Positions 25,290-34,931 are shown, counted from the first letter of the stretch. The stretch: DNA of 51,355 bases from an uncultured Oscillospiraceae bacterium (GCA_949283785.1 CASDTR010000013.1:1-51355), one strand, 5' to 3'. Translations and numbers: made by a program. The notes: a model not told the origin generated them from the letters alone.

Positions 25290-26564
25290 ATGGGAATCAT
25301 CAAAGCAATAGCGAGCGCTGTAGGCGGAGGTCTTGCGGACCAGTGGCTTGAGGTCATCGAGCCCGATGAAATGGACGATAAAACCGTATTCACGCGAGGC
25401 GTCACCGTAAGGCAGGGAGATTCAAGGAACTCAAACCGAAAGGGAACTAAGGACACGATCTCCAACGGTTCGGTAGTCCATGTGTATCCCAATCAGTTTA
25501 TGATGCTTATAGACGGCGGGAAGGTAGTGGATTACACCGCCGAGGAGGGATACTATACAGTTGATAATTCTTCTCTTCCCTCAATGTTTAACGGTGAATT
25601 CGGCGATACTTTGAAGGAGGCCTTTAACCGCATCAAATTCGGCGGAGTTACCTCAGGAACCCAGAAGGTCTTTTATATAAACCTTCAGGAAATAAAAGGC
25701 ATAAAATTCGGTACAAGAAACCCCGTCAACTATTTTGACTCCTTTTACAACGCGGAGCTGTTTTTGAGAGCTCACGGTACCTATTCCGTAAAGATAAAAA
25801 ATCCCCTCACATTCTATTCGGAGGCCATACCAAAAAATGAGGACAGGGTGGAAATAGAGGATATAAACGAACAGTATCTTTCTGAATTTCTTGAGGCCTT
25901 CCAGTCAGCCATAAACCAGATGTCGGCGGACGGAGTGCGTATATCCTATGTGGCCTCAAAGGGCAGAGAGCTCAGCAGATATATGGCGGATATCCTGGAT
26001 GCAGACTGGGGCGAGATGCGCGGCATGGAGATCCAGTCCGTGGGTATTTCCAGCATCTCCTATGACGAGGAGTCCACGAAGCTCATTAATATGCGCAATC
26101 AGGGCGCTATGCTGGGAGATCCCACCGTCAGAGAGGGCTATGTACAGGGCTCAATCGCCAGAGGCATCGAAGCGGCAGGCTCCAACGCCAACGGAAGCAT
26201 GGCGGGCTTTATGGGCGTAGGCATGGGAATGCAGTCCACCACGGGCTTTATGGGAGCTGCTTCCCAGTCAAATCAGGCTCAGATGGCAAGGGAATCTGCA
26301 CGCAGACCACAGCCGTCAGGGGATACATGGAGATGCTCCTGCGGAAATGAGAATACGGGAAATTTCTGTTCCGACTGCGGTAAGCCAAAGCCTCAGACTT
26401 CCGTCTGGAAATGCTCCTGCGGGAACGACAATAGGGGAAATTTCTGCTCAAATTGCGGAAAACCCAGACCGATCGAAATGAAATGCGCTTCCTGCGGATA
26501 TGAGCCGGACCCCGATGGCCCTGCTCCGAAATTCTGTCCGGAGTGCGGAAAGCCCATGCAGTAA
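25290..26564 (+). CDS. SPFH/band 7 protein with three C-terminal zinc ribbons (YdjI-like)
   Basis: A 424-aa protein. The SPFH part (about 10-250) begins like the YdjI or virion-core-protein-like family (IKAIASAVGGGLADQWLEVIEPDEM). A Gly/Met-rich linker (about 285-335) follows, then three zinc ribbons: WRCSCGNENTGNFCSDCGKP, WKCSCGNDNRGNFCSNCGKP and MKCASCGY...FCPECGKP. The first two are a tandem copy with a 78-base period. SPFH proteins oligomerise into membrane-associated scaffolds, but no membrane helix is present here, so attachment probably needs the partners encoded alongside. The start follows AAAGGAGG. Confidence 0.88.
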   Translation: MGIIKAIASAVGGGLADQWLEVIEPDEMDDKTVFTRGVTVRQGDSRNSNRKGTKDTISNGSVVHVYPNQFMMLIDGGKVVDYTAEEGYYTVDNSSLPSMFNGEFGDTLKEAFNRIKFGGVTSGTQKVFYINLQEIKGIKFGTRNPVNYFDSFYNAELFLRAHGTYSVKIKNPLTFYSEAIPKNEDRVEIEDINEQYLSEFLEAFQSAINQMSADGVRISYVASKGRELSRYMADILDADWGEMRGMEIQSVGISSISYDEESTKLINMRNQGAMLGDPTVREGYVQGSIARGIEAAGSNANGSMAGFMGVGMGMQSTTGFMGAASQSNQAQMARESARRPQPSGDTWRCSCGNENTGNFCSDCGKPKPQTSVWKCSCGNDNRGNFCSNCGKPRPIEMKCASCGYEPDPDGPAPKFCPECGKPMQ

Positions 26565-26600
26565 AAGCATATCGTGCAGGTGTGAAAGGTGTGATCTGTA

Positions 26601-27686
26601 ATGGCGGTGGTTACATATAAATGCCCCAACTGTGACGGCGGACTGATATTTGATGCGGAAAGCCAGAAATTTCACTGTGAATACTGTCTTTCGTATTTTA
26701 CGGAAGAGGAGCTGAAAGAGGCCGAACAGGCTAAAGCAGAAGAAAAATTGGATGAGAGCGCGGGGGATACGGCAGCCGAAGAGGGTGAGGATAAGACTCC
26801 TTCCGAGGACGGCGATGAGTTTAAGGCCTATGTCTACACATGCCCCAGCTGCGGAGCGGAGGTAGTAGTGGATTCCACAACAGCGGCGTCACAGTGTTGC
26901 TTTTGTCACAATCCCGTAGTGATTTCGGGAAGGCTTGAGGGAAACTTTAAGCCCGACTGCATTATTCCCTTTGTCATAGATCAGGACGAGGCAGTGGAGA
27001 GGTTTTTTCAGTGGTTCAAAAAGAAGTGGTTTGTGCCGAAAGGCTTCTTTACGAAAAAAGAGCTCAAAAAGATTTCAGGGGTATATTTTCCTTACTGGGT
27101 ATGTGACTGTGACTCCGATGCTCAGATAAACGCCAGAGCTAAAAAGGTGCGCTCATGGCGCAGCGGTGATATGAGATACACCGAAACGAGCACCTATGCC
27201 GTTGTAAGAGCGGGAGATATAAAATTCAAAGATCTGAGTAAAAACGCTTTAAATAAGGCCAATAAGGAATTGGCCGAAAATGTGCAGCCCTTTGATTTCT
27301 CTCAGGTGAAGGACTTCAATATGGCGTATCTGTCCGGATTCGGAGCCGAAAAAAGGGATATTGAATCAGAAGAGCTCAGACAGCAGGTAACGGATGAAGT
27401 TGCCGATTATTCGGCGGATGTTTTACGCGGCACCATTTCAGGCTACGATTCCGTATTTGTGACGGAAAAAAAGGCGAACGTGAGCATCAATTGGCGTTAT
27501 GCCCTTGTACCCGTGTGGCTCATGACATTCAAGAATAACGGTAAGGATTATTTTTACGCCATGAACGGACAGAGCGGCATGACCTGCGGTAAGCTGCCTC
27601 TGAGCAGATCAAAGCTGGGCATTTTGTTCTTTTCTGTATTTGCTGCCGTTGCTTTGTTTATTCTGAATTTTGGAGGGGTGATCTGA
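26601..27686 (+). CDS. Zinc-ribbon membrane protein (YdjG-like)
   Basis: A 361-aa protein. Two TFIIB-type zinc ribbons open it: CPNCDGG...CEYC at about 8-33 and CPSCGAE...CCFCHNP at about 75-99, separated by a very acidic linker (about 38-70). A beta-rich domain of about 200 aa follows, and a single C-terminal membrane helix (about 335-355) anchors it as a tail-anchored-like protein. The arrangement matches Bacillus YdjG, known from the pspA-ydjGHI membrane-stress operon. The next gene starts one base after its stop, so translation is coupled. Confidence 0.8.
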   Translation: MAVVTYKCPNCDGGLIFDAESQKFHCEYCLSYFTEEELKEAEQAKAEEKLDESAGDTAAEEGEDKTPSEDGDEFKAYVYTCPSCGAEVVVDSTTAASQCCFCHNPVVISGRLEGNFKPDCIIPFVIDQDEAVERFFQWFKKKWFVPKGFFTKKELKKISGVYFPYWVCDCDSDAQINARAKKVRSWRSGDMRYTETSTYAVVRAGDIKFKDLSKNALNKANKELAENVQPFDFSQVKDFNMAYLSGFGAEKRDIESEELRQQVTDEVADYSADVLRGTISGYDSVFVTEKKANVSINWRYALVPVWLMTFKNNGKDYFYAMNGQSGMTCGKLPLSRSKLGILFFSVFAAVALFILNFGGVI

Positions 27687-27687
27687 T

Positions 27688-28590
27688 ATGAAGAGCATAA
27701 AAGCCTCCAAAAAGCTCATTTCGGTTTTTGTGATATTGACGCTGATTTTCGTCTTGAGCGTCACTGTTTATGCTGAGAACCCCCGCGTTGTTGATTCGGC
27801 GGGACTTTTTACCGAAAGCCAAAAAGCGGAATTGGAAGGAAAAGTCGATGAGACAATTTCCCTGACTGGCGTGGATATGGTGATCGTTACAACTGACAGT
27901 ACCGACGGCAAGACGTCGGAGGCTTACAGCGACGATTATTTTGATTATAACGGCTACGGCATAGGCGAAGAGAGAAACGGAATGCTTTTTCTCATTAACA
28001 TGCAGGCGCGCGAAATGCATATTTCGCTCAGAGGGTCCGAAACGAATTTTTTCAGCGACTGGGACATCGAAAACGCCTTTGATATTATACAGCCCTATGC
28101 ATCTTCGGGAGAGTATGCCGAGGCGGCTGAAACATTCCTCGAATATGTTCAGAGTACATATAATTCTGTAAATAGCTATGACGAAAGCTACGGATATGCC
28201 CCTGAGTTCGGCATGGGACCGGAACAAAATCCGGATTCCGAAATGGTGCCGGATATAAATGCCGAAACGGAAAATGAAGCTCCAGATCCCTCTTTGGTGG
28301 CGGTAATTGCAGTTATAGTCGGACTCGGCGCAGGTGGAATAGTCTGCTTTTTAGTCCGCTCAAAATATAAAATGAAATTTGGCGGATACAAGTATCCGTA
28401 TCTTCAGAAATCTTCGCTGCGCACGAGGGTAAGAAGCGATACTCTTATCGATAAGCATATTACTCAGCAAAGGATCAGAGATAGTAATGACCGCAACAAC
28501 CATCGCGGCTCTTTCGGAGGCGGTTCAGGGGGAACGATTCACACGTCCTCAAGCGGAGCGAGCCACAGAGGTTCCACTCGAGGATTTTGA
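27688..28590 (+). CDS. TPM domain protein (YdjH/YgcG-like)
   Basis: A 300-aa protein with a signal peptide or N-terminal helix (about 9-28, ending VYAE), an extracytoplasmic TPM domain (about 32-155; VVDSAGLFTESQKAELE and GIGEERNGMLFLINMQAREM), an acidic linker, a second membrane helix (about 206-226) and a Gly/Ser/Arg-rich tail (GSFGGGSGG). This is the usual layout of TPM proteins found beside SPFH proteins. It ends the cluster before a strong terminator. The biochemical role of TPM here is unknown; related domains have phosphatase or photosystem-repair links. Confidence 0.85.
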   Translation: MKSIKASKKLISVFVILTLIFVLSVTVYAENPRVVDSAGLFTESQKAELEGKVDETISLTGVDMVIVTTDSTDGKTSEAYSDDYFDYNGYGIGEERNGMLFLINMQAREMHISLRGSETNFFSDWDIENAFDIIQPYASSGEYAEAAETFLEYVQSTYNSVNSYDESYGYAPEFGMGPEQNPDSEMVPDINAETENEAPDPSLVAVIAVIVGLGAGGIVCFLVRSKYKMKFGGYKYPYLQKSSLRTRVRSDTLIDKHITQQRIRDSNDRNNHRGSFGGGSGGTIHTSSSGASHRGSTRGF

Positions 28591-28636
28591 TTATTATTTC
28601 TGTTCGGAAATAAATTTGCTTAACATATATTTTTTT

Positions 28637-28684
28637 GAGGAGGCTTTTGTGCACAAATCACAAAAGCCTCCTCGATTTTTTTTA
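28637..28684 (+). terminator. Strong terminator of the SPFH/TPM cluster
   Basis: A perfect 15-bp stem (28637-28651 / 28659-28673) with a seven-base loop and a run of eight T. Confidence 0.92.
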
Positions 28685-28703
28685 TCGAGATTCTTTTATT
28701 TAA

Positions 28704-28740
28704 TTGAAGCAAGTACAGGATTATGTTAAAATCTAACATA
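28704..28740 (+). promoter_or_regulatory. lacZ promoter overlapped by an inverted repeat
   Basis: TTGAAG (28704-28709) and TAAAAT (28727-28732) are 17 bases apart. TATGTTA (28722-28728) and TAACATA (28734-28740) form a perfect 7-bp inverted repeat centred on the -10 element, the position of a repressor operator. The TATAAT at 28745 is too close to the ribosome binding site to be the -10. Confidence 0.5.
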
Positions 28741-28764
28741 AGGATATAATGGAGGAGTAGGGTT

Positions 28765-31700
28765 ATGAAGTATAATATCGATCACACCCGTTACAAGGAC
28801 GTAACGGCATATAACATCGGGAAACTGGCGCCGAGAGCGTATTTTATACCCTTCGGAACCAGGGAGGCTCTTGAAAAGACGGAATATCTTCATGAGCGTG
28901 AAAACAGCGATAAGATTATTTTCCTTTCGGGAAAATGGCAGTTCAAGTATTTCAAAAAAGTTTCCGACATGCCCGAGGTTTTTGTCACGGGTATCGACGA
29001 TATGGATGAAATCGACGTCCCCTCAACATGGCAGAGAACGGGATACGAGGAGCCTTTTTATCTTAATTCACGCTATCCTTTTAAGTGCAGGCCCCCCAAG
29101 TTCCCCGAGGATGTGCCCGTAGGCGTTTATTATAAGACTTTTGATATTGAGGACAGACAGAATAAGGAATATATCCTTACGTTTTTAGGGGCCATGTCGT
29201 CGCTGGATGTGTATGTAAACGGAGAGTTTGCAGGCTACAGCGAGGGAGCCCACAACACGGCCGAGTTCGATATTAAGCCCATGCTCAAAAGGGGCGAAAA
29301 TGAGCTGGTGGCCGTTGTTCACAAATGGTCAAACGGCACCTATCTCGAGTGCCAGGATATGTTCCGCGAAAACGGAATTTTCCGCGACGTATATATTCAG
29401 GTGCTTGATAAAACTTATATTTACGACTATCAGGTAAAGACAAAGGAAACCGAAACAGGCTTTGACCTTTTCGGCGAGGTAGACATCAAGGGAAATACCG
29501 ACGGTTACGGCCTTAAGGCGGTGCTTACGGACGCTGAGGGCAAAGAGGTGGCCGGAGGCACATACAAAGCGGCGGAAAAGGTAAAATACACCTTTGAAAA
29601 TCTTCAGGTGGAAAAGTGGAGCGCCGAAATCCCCAACGTATACACACTCTACCTCACCCTTACAAAGGACGGCGAGGAAAAGGAGTCACTGCGCAGCACG
29701 GTGGGCTTCCGCACCGTTAAAATTGACGGCGAGGTCTTTCTTTTCAACGGCGCCAAAATCAAGATAAAGGGCGTAAACCACCACGATACAACCCCTCACG
29801 GCGGTTATGTCATGACTCCCGAGGAGCTGCTCAGGGACGTTAAGCTTATGAAGGAGTTCAACGTCAACGCGGTGCGCACATCACACTATCCTCCCGACCC
29901 CATGTTCCTCACTTTATGCGATATGTACGGACTTTACGTTGTGGACGAGGCCGATATTGAAACTCACGGCTGCGGTGTGGGTTTACCCGGCATCAACCGC
30001 ATAAGCAACAGCGAGGTTTGGACGGGACATTATCTTGACCGTGTCAAATTCATGTATATGAGGGACAGAAACCATCCCAGCATCACAATGTGGTCACTGG
30101 GCAACGAGTCCGGCGGCTGGAAAAATCAGGACGCCTGCTATGATATGCTCAAGGAGCTCTGCCCCGAAATTCCCGTACATTACGAGGGAGTTTCCCGCAA
30201 TAAAAGACACGCCTACGACGTTTATTCGGAGATGTACACCTCTGTTGACCAGATGAAGAAAATCCGCGAACGCAGCAAGGGGGATGTCCATAACGGCAAG
30301 CCCTTCTTCCTGTGCGAATATGCCCACGCCATGGGAGTCGGCCCCGGCGGACTTTCGGAATATATGGATATGTTCTATTCCGACGACAAAATGATGGGCG
30401 GATGCATCTGGGAATGGGCCGACCACGCGGCCGTACACACTGAAGAGGGAGCGAAATACCGCTATACCTACGGCGGAGACCACGGCGAATTTATCCACGA
30501 CGGTAATTTCTGCGTAGACGGACTGTTCTATCCTGACCGCACTCCCCACACGGGTGCGTATGAGATGAAGGCCCTTTACAGACCCGTAAAGGCCGAAAAG
30601 ACAGCGGAGGGCTACCGCTTTACCAACACAAACCGTTTCCGCTCTTCCGATTACATGAATATCCAATGGCAACTTCTGAAAAACGGAGTCATGGAGGAGA
30701 GCGGGGAAATGCATCTCGACATCGCGCCCTGTTCCACAAAGGTTATAAAGTCACCTCACGGAGAGACAGATAAGGAAAATGACTGGCAGGTCAACTTTAT
30801 CTATACCGACGGAGAGGGCTTTGAAATCGCTGCTGAGCAGATTATTCTTGAGAGCGGAAAATGCTTCTATAAGGGCTGTGACGATGCTTCAAGACCTGCC
30901 GTACAGGAGAAGCTCAAGGAAGCGGCTATAGTCTTCGACGGTGGAGAAGTGAGCTTTTCTAAGGAAACGGGCCTTATGACTAGCTACAAAGTTGGGGAGA
31001 AGGAGCTTCTCAATACCACTCCCGCAGCGGGAGTGAAGGGAGTCGTACCGTCCCTTTACAGAGCGCCTATTGACAACGACCGCGATATAGCCCAAAGGTG
31101 GATTAAAAACGGATTGGACTGTTATGAAACAGAGTGTGTCCTTTTTGAATTAAAAGGTGTTGGAAATAATATAATCGTCAAAACCGTTCAGAGCGTAACA
31201 GTAAAGAAAAAAGAGCTTTGCAGGATTAAAGTCGATTATGTTGTGTCAGGCGACGGAGCCGTTGAGATAAATCAGGAAATGCTTTCCTGCAAGCAGCTTT
31301 ACAATGAGCCGCCACGCTTCGGATTCACCGTTGAGCTTGCCCCGGAGCTGAGAAATGCTGAGTATTACGGCCTCGGAGCAAAGGAAAATCTTGCAGATTT
31401 TCGCGCTCAGTCGGCTCTCGGAGTTTACAAGGCAAGAGTCGAGGATATGCACGAGGATTACATAAAGCCTCAGGATAACGGAAACCACGCGATGACCTCT
31501 TATGTAAAGCTTATGGATGAGTCAGGCTGCGGAATCGCGGTTTACGCCGAAGAAAAGACCTTCAGCTTCAGCGTCCACGAATATACCCGCAAGCTTCTTC
31601 AAAGCGCCGAACACCGCGAGGATATTGCCGATGAAAATACCGTATTTCTCAGCGTTGACGGCTTCATGAGAGGAGCGGGCACAAACAGCTGCGGACCCAA

Positions 31701-31773
31701 TCCTGCGGACGAGTACATTGTCAAAAAGGATATGGGACTTAAATTCAAGACTGTTTTGGTTCCCGTAAAATAA
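28765..31773 (+). CDS. lacZ: Beta-galactosidase, glycoside hydrolase family 2 (LacZ type)
   Basis: A 1002-aa five-domain enzyme hydrolysing terminal beta-galactosides such as lactose. Sugar-binding domain about 50-215 (GAMSSLDVYVNGEFAGYSEGAHN), Ig-like domain about 220-315, TIM barrel about 330-615, and the C-terminal Bgal_small_N domain about 725-1000 (ITNDRDI-like PIDNDRDIAQRW). The acid/base is Glu448 (WSLGNESGG) and the nucleophile is Glu518 (FFLCEYAHAMG). Length matches the family (about 1000-1030). No signal peptide. GGAGGAG precedes the ATG. It is monocistronic; the GPH symporter near 9.2 kb is the only sugar carrier in the window and is not adjacent. Confidence 0.93.
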   Translation: MKYNIDHTRYKDVTAYNIGKLAPRAYFIPFGTREALEKTEYLHERENSDKIIFLSGKWQFKYFKKVSDMPEVFVTGIDDMDEIDVPSTWQRTGYEEPFYLNSRYPFKCRPPKFPEDVPVGVYYKTFDIEDRQNKEYILTFLGAMSSLDVYVNGEFAGYSEGAHNTAEFDIKPMLKRGENELVAVVHKWSNGTYLECQDMFRENGIFRDVYIQVLDKTYIYDYQVKTKETETGFDLFGEVDIKGNTDGYGLKAVLTDAEGKEVAGGTYKAAEKVKYTFENLQVEKWSAEIPNVYTLYLTLTKDGEEKESLRSTVGFRTVKIDGEVFLFNGAKIKIKGVNHHDTTPHGGYVMTPEELLRDVKLMKEFNVNAVRTSHYPPDPMFLTLCDMYGLYVVDEADIETHGCGVGLPGINRISNSEVWTGHYLDRVKFMYMRDRNHPSITMWSLGNESGGWKNQDACYDMLKELCPEIPVHYEGVSRNKRHAYDVYSEMYTSVDQMKKIRERSKGDVHNGKPFFLCEYAHAMGVGPGGLSEYMDMFYSDDKMMGGCIWEWADHAAVHTEEGAKYRYTYGGDHGEFIHDGNFCVDGLFYPDRTPHTGAYEMKALYRPVKAEKTAEGYRFTNTNRFRSSDYMNIQWQLLKNGVMEESGEMHLDIAPCSTKVIKSPHGETDKENDWQVNFIYTDGEGFEIAAEQIILESGKCFYKGCDDASRPAVQEKLKEAAIVFDGGEVSFSKETGLMTSYKVGEKELLNTTPAAGVKGVVPSLYRAPIDNDRDIAQRWIKNGLDCYETECVLFELKGVGNNIIVKTVQSVTVKKKELCRIKVDYVVSGDGAVEINQEMLSCKQLYNEPPRFGFTVELAPELRNAEYYGLGAKENLADFRAQSALGVYKARVEDMHEDYIKPQDNGNHAMTSYVKLMDESGCGIAVYAEEKTFSFSVHEYTRKLLQSAEHREDIADENTVFLSVDGFMRGAGTNSCGPNPADEYIVKKDMGLKFKTVLVPVK

Positions 31774-31799
31774 ACATTTGACAGAGATTTAAATTTATC

Positions 31800-31865
31800 G
31801 GGGAATCAGCTTACAGATTCCCCTTAAAAAGAAAAAAGAGTCCGTCGGGCTCTTTTTTCTTTTTA
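31800..31865 (+). terminator. Two hairpins ending the lacZ transcript
   Basis: GGGGAATC / GATTCCCC (31800-31807 / 31816-31823) has no T-run. It is followed by a long A/T-stem hairpin, AAAAAGAAAAAAGAG (31826-31840) with CTCTTTTTTCTTTTT (from 31850), ending in T-rich sequence. The second is the terminator. Confidence 0.75.
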
Positions 31866-31975
31866 TTTTAACTTTACTGAACAGACTTTGCAGTATGTCT
31901 ACCCTTATGATAAACCGCTTCTTGCTGTTCACATTTTGAAATAAGCAGCCTGAAAGAGCAGCGCTGTTGTGCTTA

Positions 31976-33085
31976 TCAGTTTTCCGAGGAAAACTGTGTG
32001 GCGGTTCTCAGATTCAGCGCCCTGATAACAAGGTCGGCCTTTCTGTCGATTTTCCCGAAATTCATGGCGGGCACATAGTAGCTTTCAAGAAGGTCATGGG
32101 CTTTTTTAGCCGTGGAGAGCAGCGTGACCGCTTCTCCCAAAAGCTCCGCAGAAGCTTTGGAGTTAAAGGAGATTCTGCCGCGGTAACGGGAGATTTCGTC
32201 TGTCTGCAAAAATCTTTTTGCGTTTATGCGTCGGTAAGGTACAAAAGTGCTCTGATGCCGGGGAGAAGAAGTAAAAACGGTAAGGTTCTTTTCGGGGACA
32301 ATAAGATGCACGATTTCATTTTCCCCCGAAAAAGGATTGAGACAGGCAATTACGTCGAGCCCCAAGGAAATGGCACGGCTGCGGAGGATTTCCAGAAGCA
32401 GCGGCGAAACGGCACAGTAGGGATCGTCGATAACCGCTATCTTTTCCGTAAGAGCTTCGACGGTTTCAAAGCAGGTGTATATCCCCTTGGGAGTGGGAGC
32501 CGACAGATAGCGGCGCTTTTCCGTGCCGATTCTTCCCTTGGGCGTTCCGAATTCTCTTGCGGCAAACCTTGCGGCATAGTTTTCGATTTTTCCTTTGTCG
32601 GCCGAGTTTTGCAGAAGCCTTACGGTATCGTTTTGCAGGGAAGCAGCGGCGTTTAAAAATCTTACGCTGCGGCGGTGCAGCTCACTGCAGGTGAGGGTGA
32701 CCTCTCTGATTTTATCCGCCCTCGCTCTGAGCATTTCACCGTTCCAGCAGTCTCCCAGATTTACGATTTCCTCGACGGCTCCGGGAAATTTCGGTTCAAT
32801 GGTATGAGGCGAGGTGCCGTCGGCTATGGCAAATTTTATTTCGGGAATTATCACCGCGTCAAAGGAGTCGGGATCAGAGGAGCAGATGATGTTTTCGTGA
32901 TATAAACCAAGCTCCTCAGCCTTTGCGGCTACTCTTTTCATTATTCCGGATTTTCCCGTGCCCGGTCCTCCCTTGAGTATGTAGGCGCTCCAGGAGTCAA
33001 AGGGGTTGTAAAGCTGGGAAAATTCACTTACAAAGCCTTTCGGCGTATTGGCGCCGAGAAAAAATGTTATATTTTTTTCGCTCAA
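31976..33085 (-). CDS. P-loop ATPase of unknown function (PRK06851-like)
   Basis: A 369-aa protein with a Walker A motif near the N-terminus (LKGGPGTGKSGIMKRV, about 36-51) and no obvious nuclease or helicase motifs. I recognise it as similar to the PRK06851 group of Firmicute ATPases, whose role is not established. A frame start ATG at 33112 has no ribosome binding site. The TTG at 33085 follows GGGGGGA at good spacing and gives the N-terminus LSEKNITFFLGAN, so it is preferred. It is followed by a converging lacZ terminator and preceded by the hydrogenase operon on the same strand. Confidence 0.7.
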   Translation of the reverse strand: MSEKNITFFLGANTPKGFVSEFSQLYNPFDSWSAYILKGGPGTGKSGIMKRVAAKAEELGLYHENIICSSDPDSFDAVIIPEIKFAIADGTSPHTIEPKFPGAVEEIVNLGDCWNGEMLRARADKIREVTLTCSELHRRSVRFLNAAASLQNDTVRLLQNSADKGKIENYAARFAAREFGTPKGRIGTEKRRYLSAPTPKGIYTCFETVEALTEKIAVIDDPYCAVSPLLLEILRSRAISLGLDVIACLNPFSGENEIVHLIVPEKNLTVFTSSPRHQSTFVPYRRINAKRFLQTDEISRYRGRISFNSKASAELLGEAVTLLSTAKKAHDLLESYYVPAMNFGKIDRKADLVIRALNLRTATQFSSEN

Positions 33086-33188
33086 AAAAATCCCCCCGTT
33101 AAATTCATTCACACTTTTATCATATGCCGTGAAAGCAGATAAGTGAAGAAAACGGAGGGATAATTTTAATTTTCAAAAAGGAAATGCA

Positions 33189-34931
33189 TTATTTGTATTT
33201 GGGTCTGGGAGTGTAGGAGGTGTGGAGAACCTCGTGAGCCTTGTGGCTTCCGGGTTCGCCGAAGAACTCCTCGTAAACCGCTTTGATTGTGGGATTTTCG
33301 TGGGATTTGCGTATGGGCAGGCTCTTATCCTCATCATAGAGAGCCGCCGCTCTGAGGCCTTTCAGATCGATGAAGTTGCGCACCACCGCGTGCTGAATGG
33401 GCTGTCCGCCGCCGTTTACGCAGCCGCCGGGGCATCCCATTATCTCGATGAAATGATAATTTGCAGTGCCGTTCTTTATGCGCTCCATAATTTCGTGGGC
33501 GTTGGCAATTCCGCTTGCGGCGCAGACGTTAACGTCCATTCCGCCGATGTTGTAGGTTGCCTCCTTGATATCGGCCGTGCCTCTTACCTCGGTGAATTCA
33601 ACGCTGTCAAGCTCGCGTCCCGTGAGCATTTCGCTGGCGGTTCTCAAAGCCGCCTCCATAACGCCGCCCGTAGCGCCGAATATAACCGCAGCGCCTGTGG
33701 CTTCGCCGAGAGGTGAATCAAATTTTTCGTCGGGAAGCTTTTTAAAGTAAATTCCCGCGCTCTCAATCATTCTGCCGAGTTCTCTTGTAGTGAGGGCGTA
33801 GTCAACGTCCGGGTATCCGGAAGCGTTCTGGTTTTCTCTTCCTGTCTCGAATTTCTTGGCGGTACAGGGCATGATTCCCACAACGACAATGTTCTTCGGA
33901 TCGATGCCCATCTTCTGAGCGTACCAGGTTTTTATTGTCGCTCCGAACATCTGCTGAGGAGATTTGCAGGTTGAAAGGTGGGGAATGAGTTCAGGATAAT
34001 AGTGCTCGCAGTATTTTATCCATCCCGGTGAGCAGGAGGTTATCATGGGCAGCACGCCGCCTGTTTTAACTCTCTCAATAAACTCGTTTGCCTCTTCCAT
34101 AATGGTAAGGTCGGCGGCAAAATCGGTGTCAAATACTCTGTCAAAGCCTAGGCGGCGAAGAGCGGCAACCATTTTGCCCTCAACGTTTGAACCGATATGC
34201 ATATCGAAGCACTCGCCGAGAGTGACCCTGATTGAAGGAGCCGTCTGGACGACCACGAATTTCTCGGGGTCGTTGATTGCGGCGAGAACCTTGTCAGTGT
34301 CGTCCTTTTCACGAAGGGCTCCTGTGGGGCAGTTTACTATGCACTGGCCGCAGGAGACGCAGGAGACGTCTGCAAGGTCTTTGTCGAAAGCGGAGCTGAT
34401 GTGGGTATCGAAGCCTCTGGCGTTGGCACCGATGACGGAAATCTTCTGAGCGTCGCAGGCTGCCACGCAGCGGCGGCAAAGGATGCACTTGTTGTTGTCT
34501 CTGATCATATGGGCGGCGGAGTCGTCAAACTCATAGTGGGGGTTTTCACCCTCAAAGCGTGTCTCGTCATCTACGCCGAACTCCTTGCAGAGCTTCTGAA
34601 GCTCGCAGTTTCCGCTTCTCACACATGAAAGGCACTTGCGGTCATGGGTGGAGAGGATGAGCTCCAAAGTGATTTTACGGGAATTTCTCACGCGTTCCGT
34701 ATTGGTGAAAATCTCCATTCCCTCGTTTACGGGATATACGCAGGCTGTGACAAGGGTCCTGGCACCCTTGACCTCGACCATGCAGATACGGCAAGCGCCG
34801 ATCTCATTGATTTTTTTAAGGTAACACAGTGTAGGGATTTCGATTCCGGCATATCTTGCCGCTTCAAGAATGGAAATTCCCGCAGGCACACACAGGGGCA
34901 TGCCGTTAATTTTAATATTTACCATAGACAT
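33189..34931 (-). CDS. hndD: [FeFe] hydrogenase catalytic subunit (NADP-reducing/bifurcating type)
   Basis: A 580-aa protein making or oxidising H2 in the cytosol. Order of cofactor sites: N-terminal [2Fe-2S] domain (CYLKKINEIGACRIC), a His-Cys3 [4Fe-4S] motif (HDRKCLSCVRSGNC), two ferredoxin-type [4Fe-4S] clusters (CILCRRCVAAC and CVSCGQCIVNC), then the H-cluster motifs TSCSPGW (L1), MPCTAKK (L2) and MGCPGGCVNGGGQP (L3), plus the small C-terminal SSU domain. The domain set is that of HndD/HydA in NAD(P)-linked, often electron-bifurcating enzymes. It is last in its operon. Maturases HydE/F/G are not in the window. Confidence 0.95.
   Translation of the reverse strand: MSMVNIKINGMPLCVPAGISILEAARYAGIEIPTLCYLKKINEIGACRICMVEVKGARTLVTACVYPVNEGMEIFTNTERVRNSRKITLELILSTHDRKCLSCVRSGNCELQKLCKEFGVDDETRFEGENPHYEFDDSAAHMIRDNNKCILCRRCVAACDAQKISVIGANARGFDTHISSAFDKDLADVSCVSCGQCIVNCPTGALREKDDTDKVLAAINDPEKFVVVQTAPSIRVTLGECFDMHIGSNVEGKMVAALRRLGFDRVFDTDFAADLTIMEEANEFIERVKTGGVLPMITSCSPGWIKYCEHYYPELIPHLSTCKSPQQMFGATIKTWYAQKMGIDPKNIVVVGIMPCTAKKFETGRENQNASGYPDVDYALTTRELGRMIESAGIYFKKLPDEKFDSPLGEATGAAVIFGATGGVMEAALRTASEMLTGRELDSVEFTEVRGTADIKEATYNIGGMDVNVCAASGIANAHEIMERIKNGTANYHFIEIMGCPGGCVNGGGQPIQHAVVRNFIDLKGLRAAALYDEDKSLPIRKSHENPTIKAVYEEFFGEPGSHKAHEVLHTSYTPRPKYK

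Noticed and set aside
28745-28750. TATAAT as the lacZ -10 element
   Set aside because: The transcript would begin after the GGAGG ribosome binding site, leaving it untranscribed.
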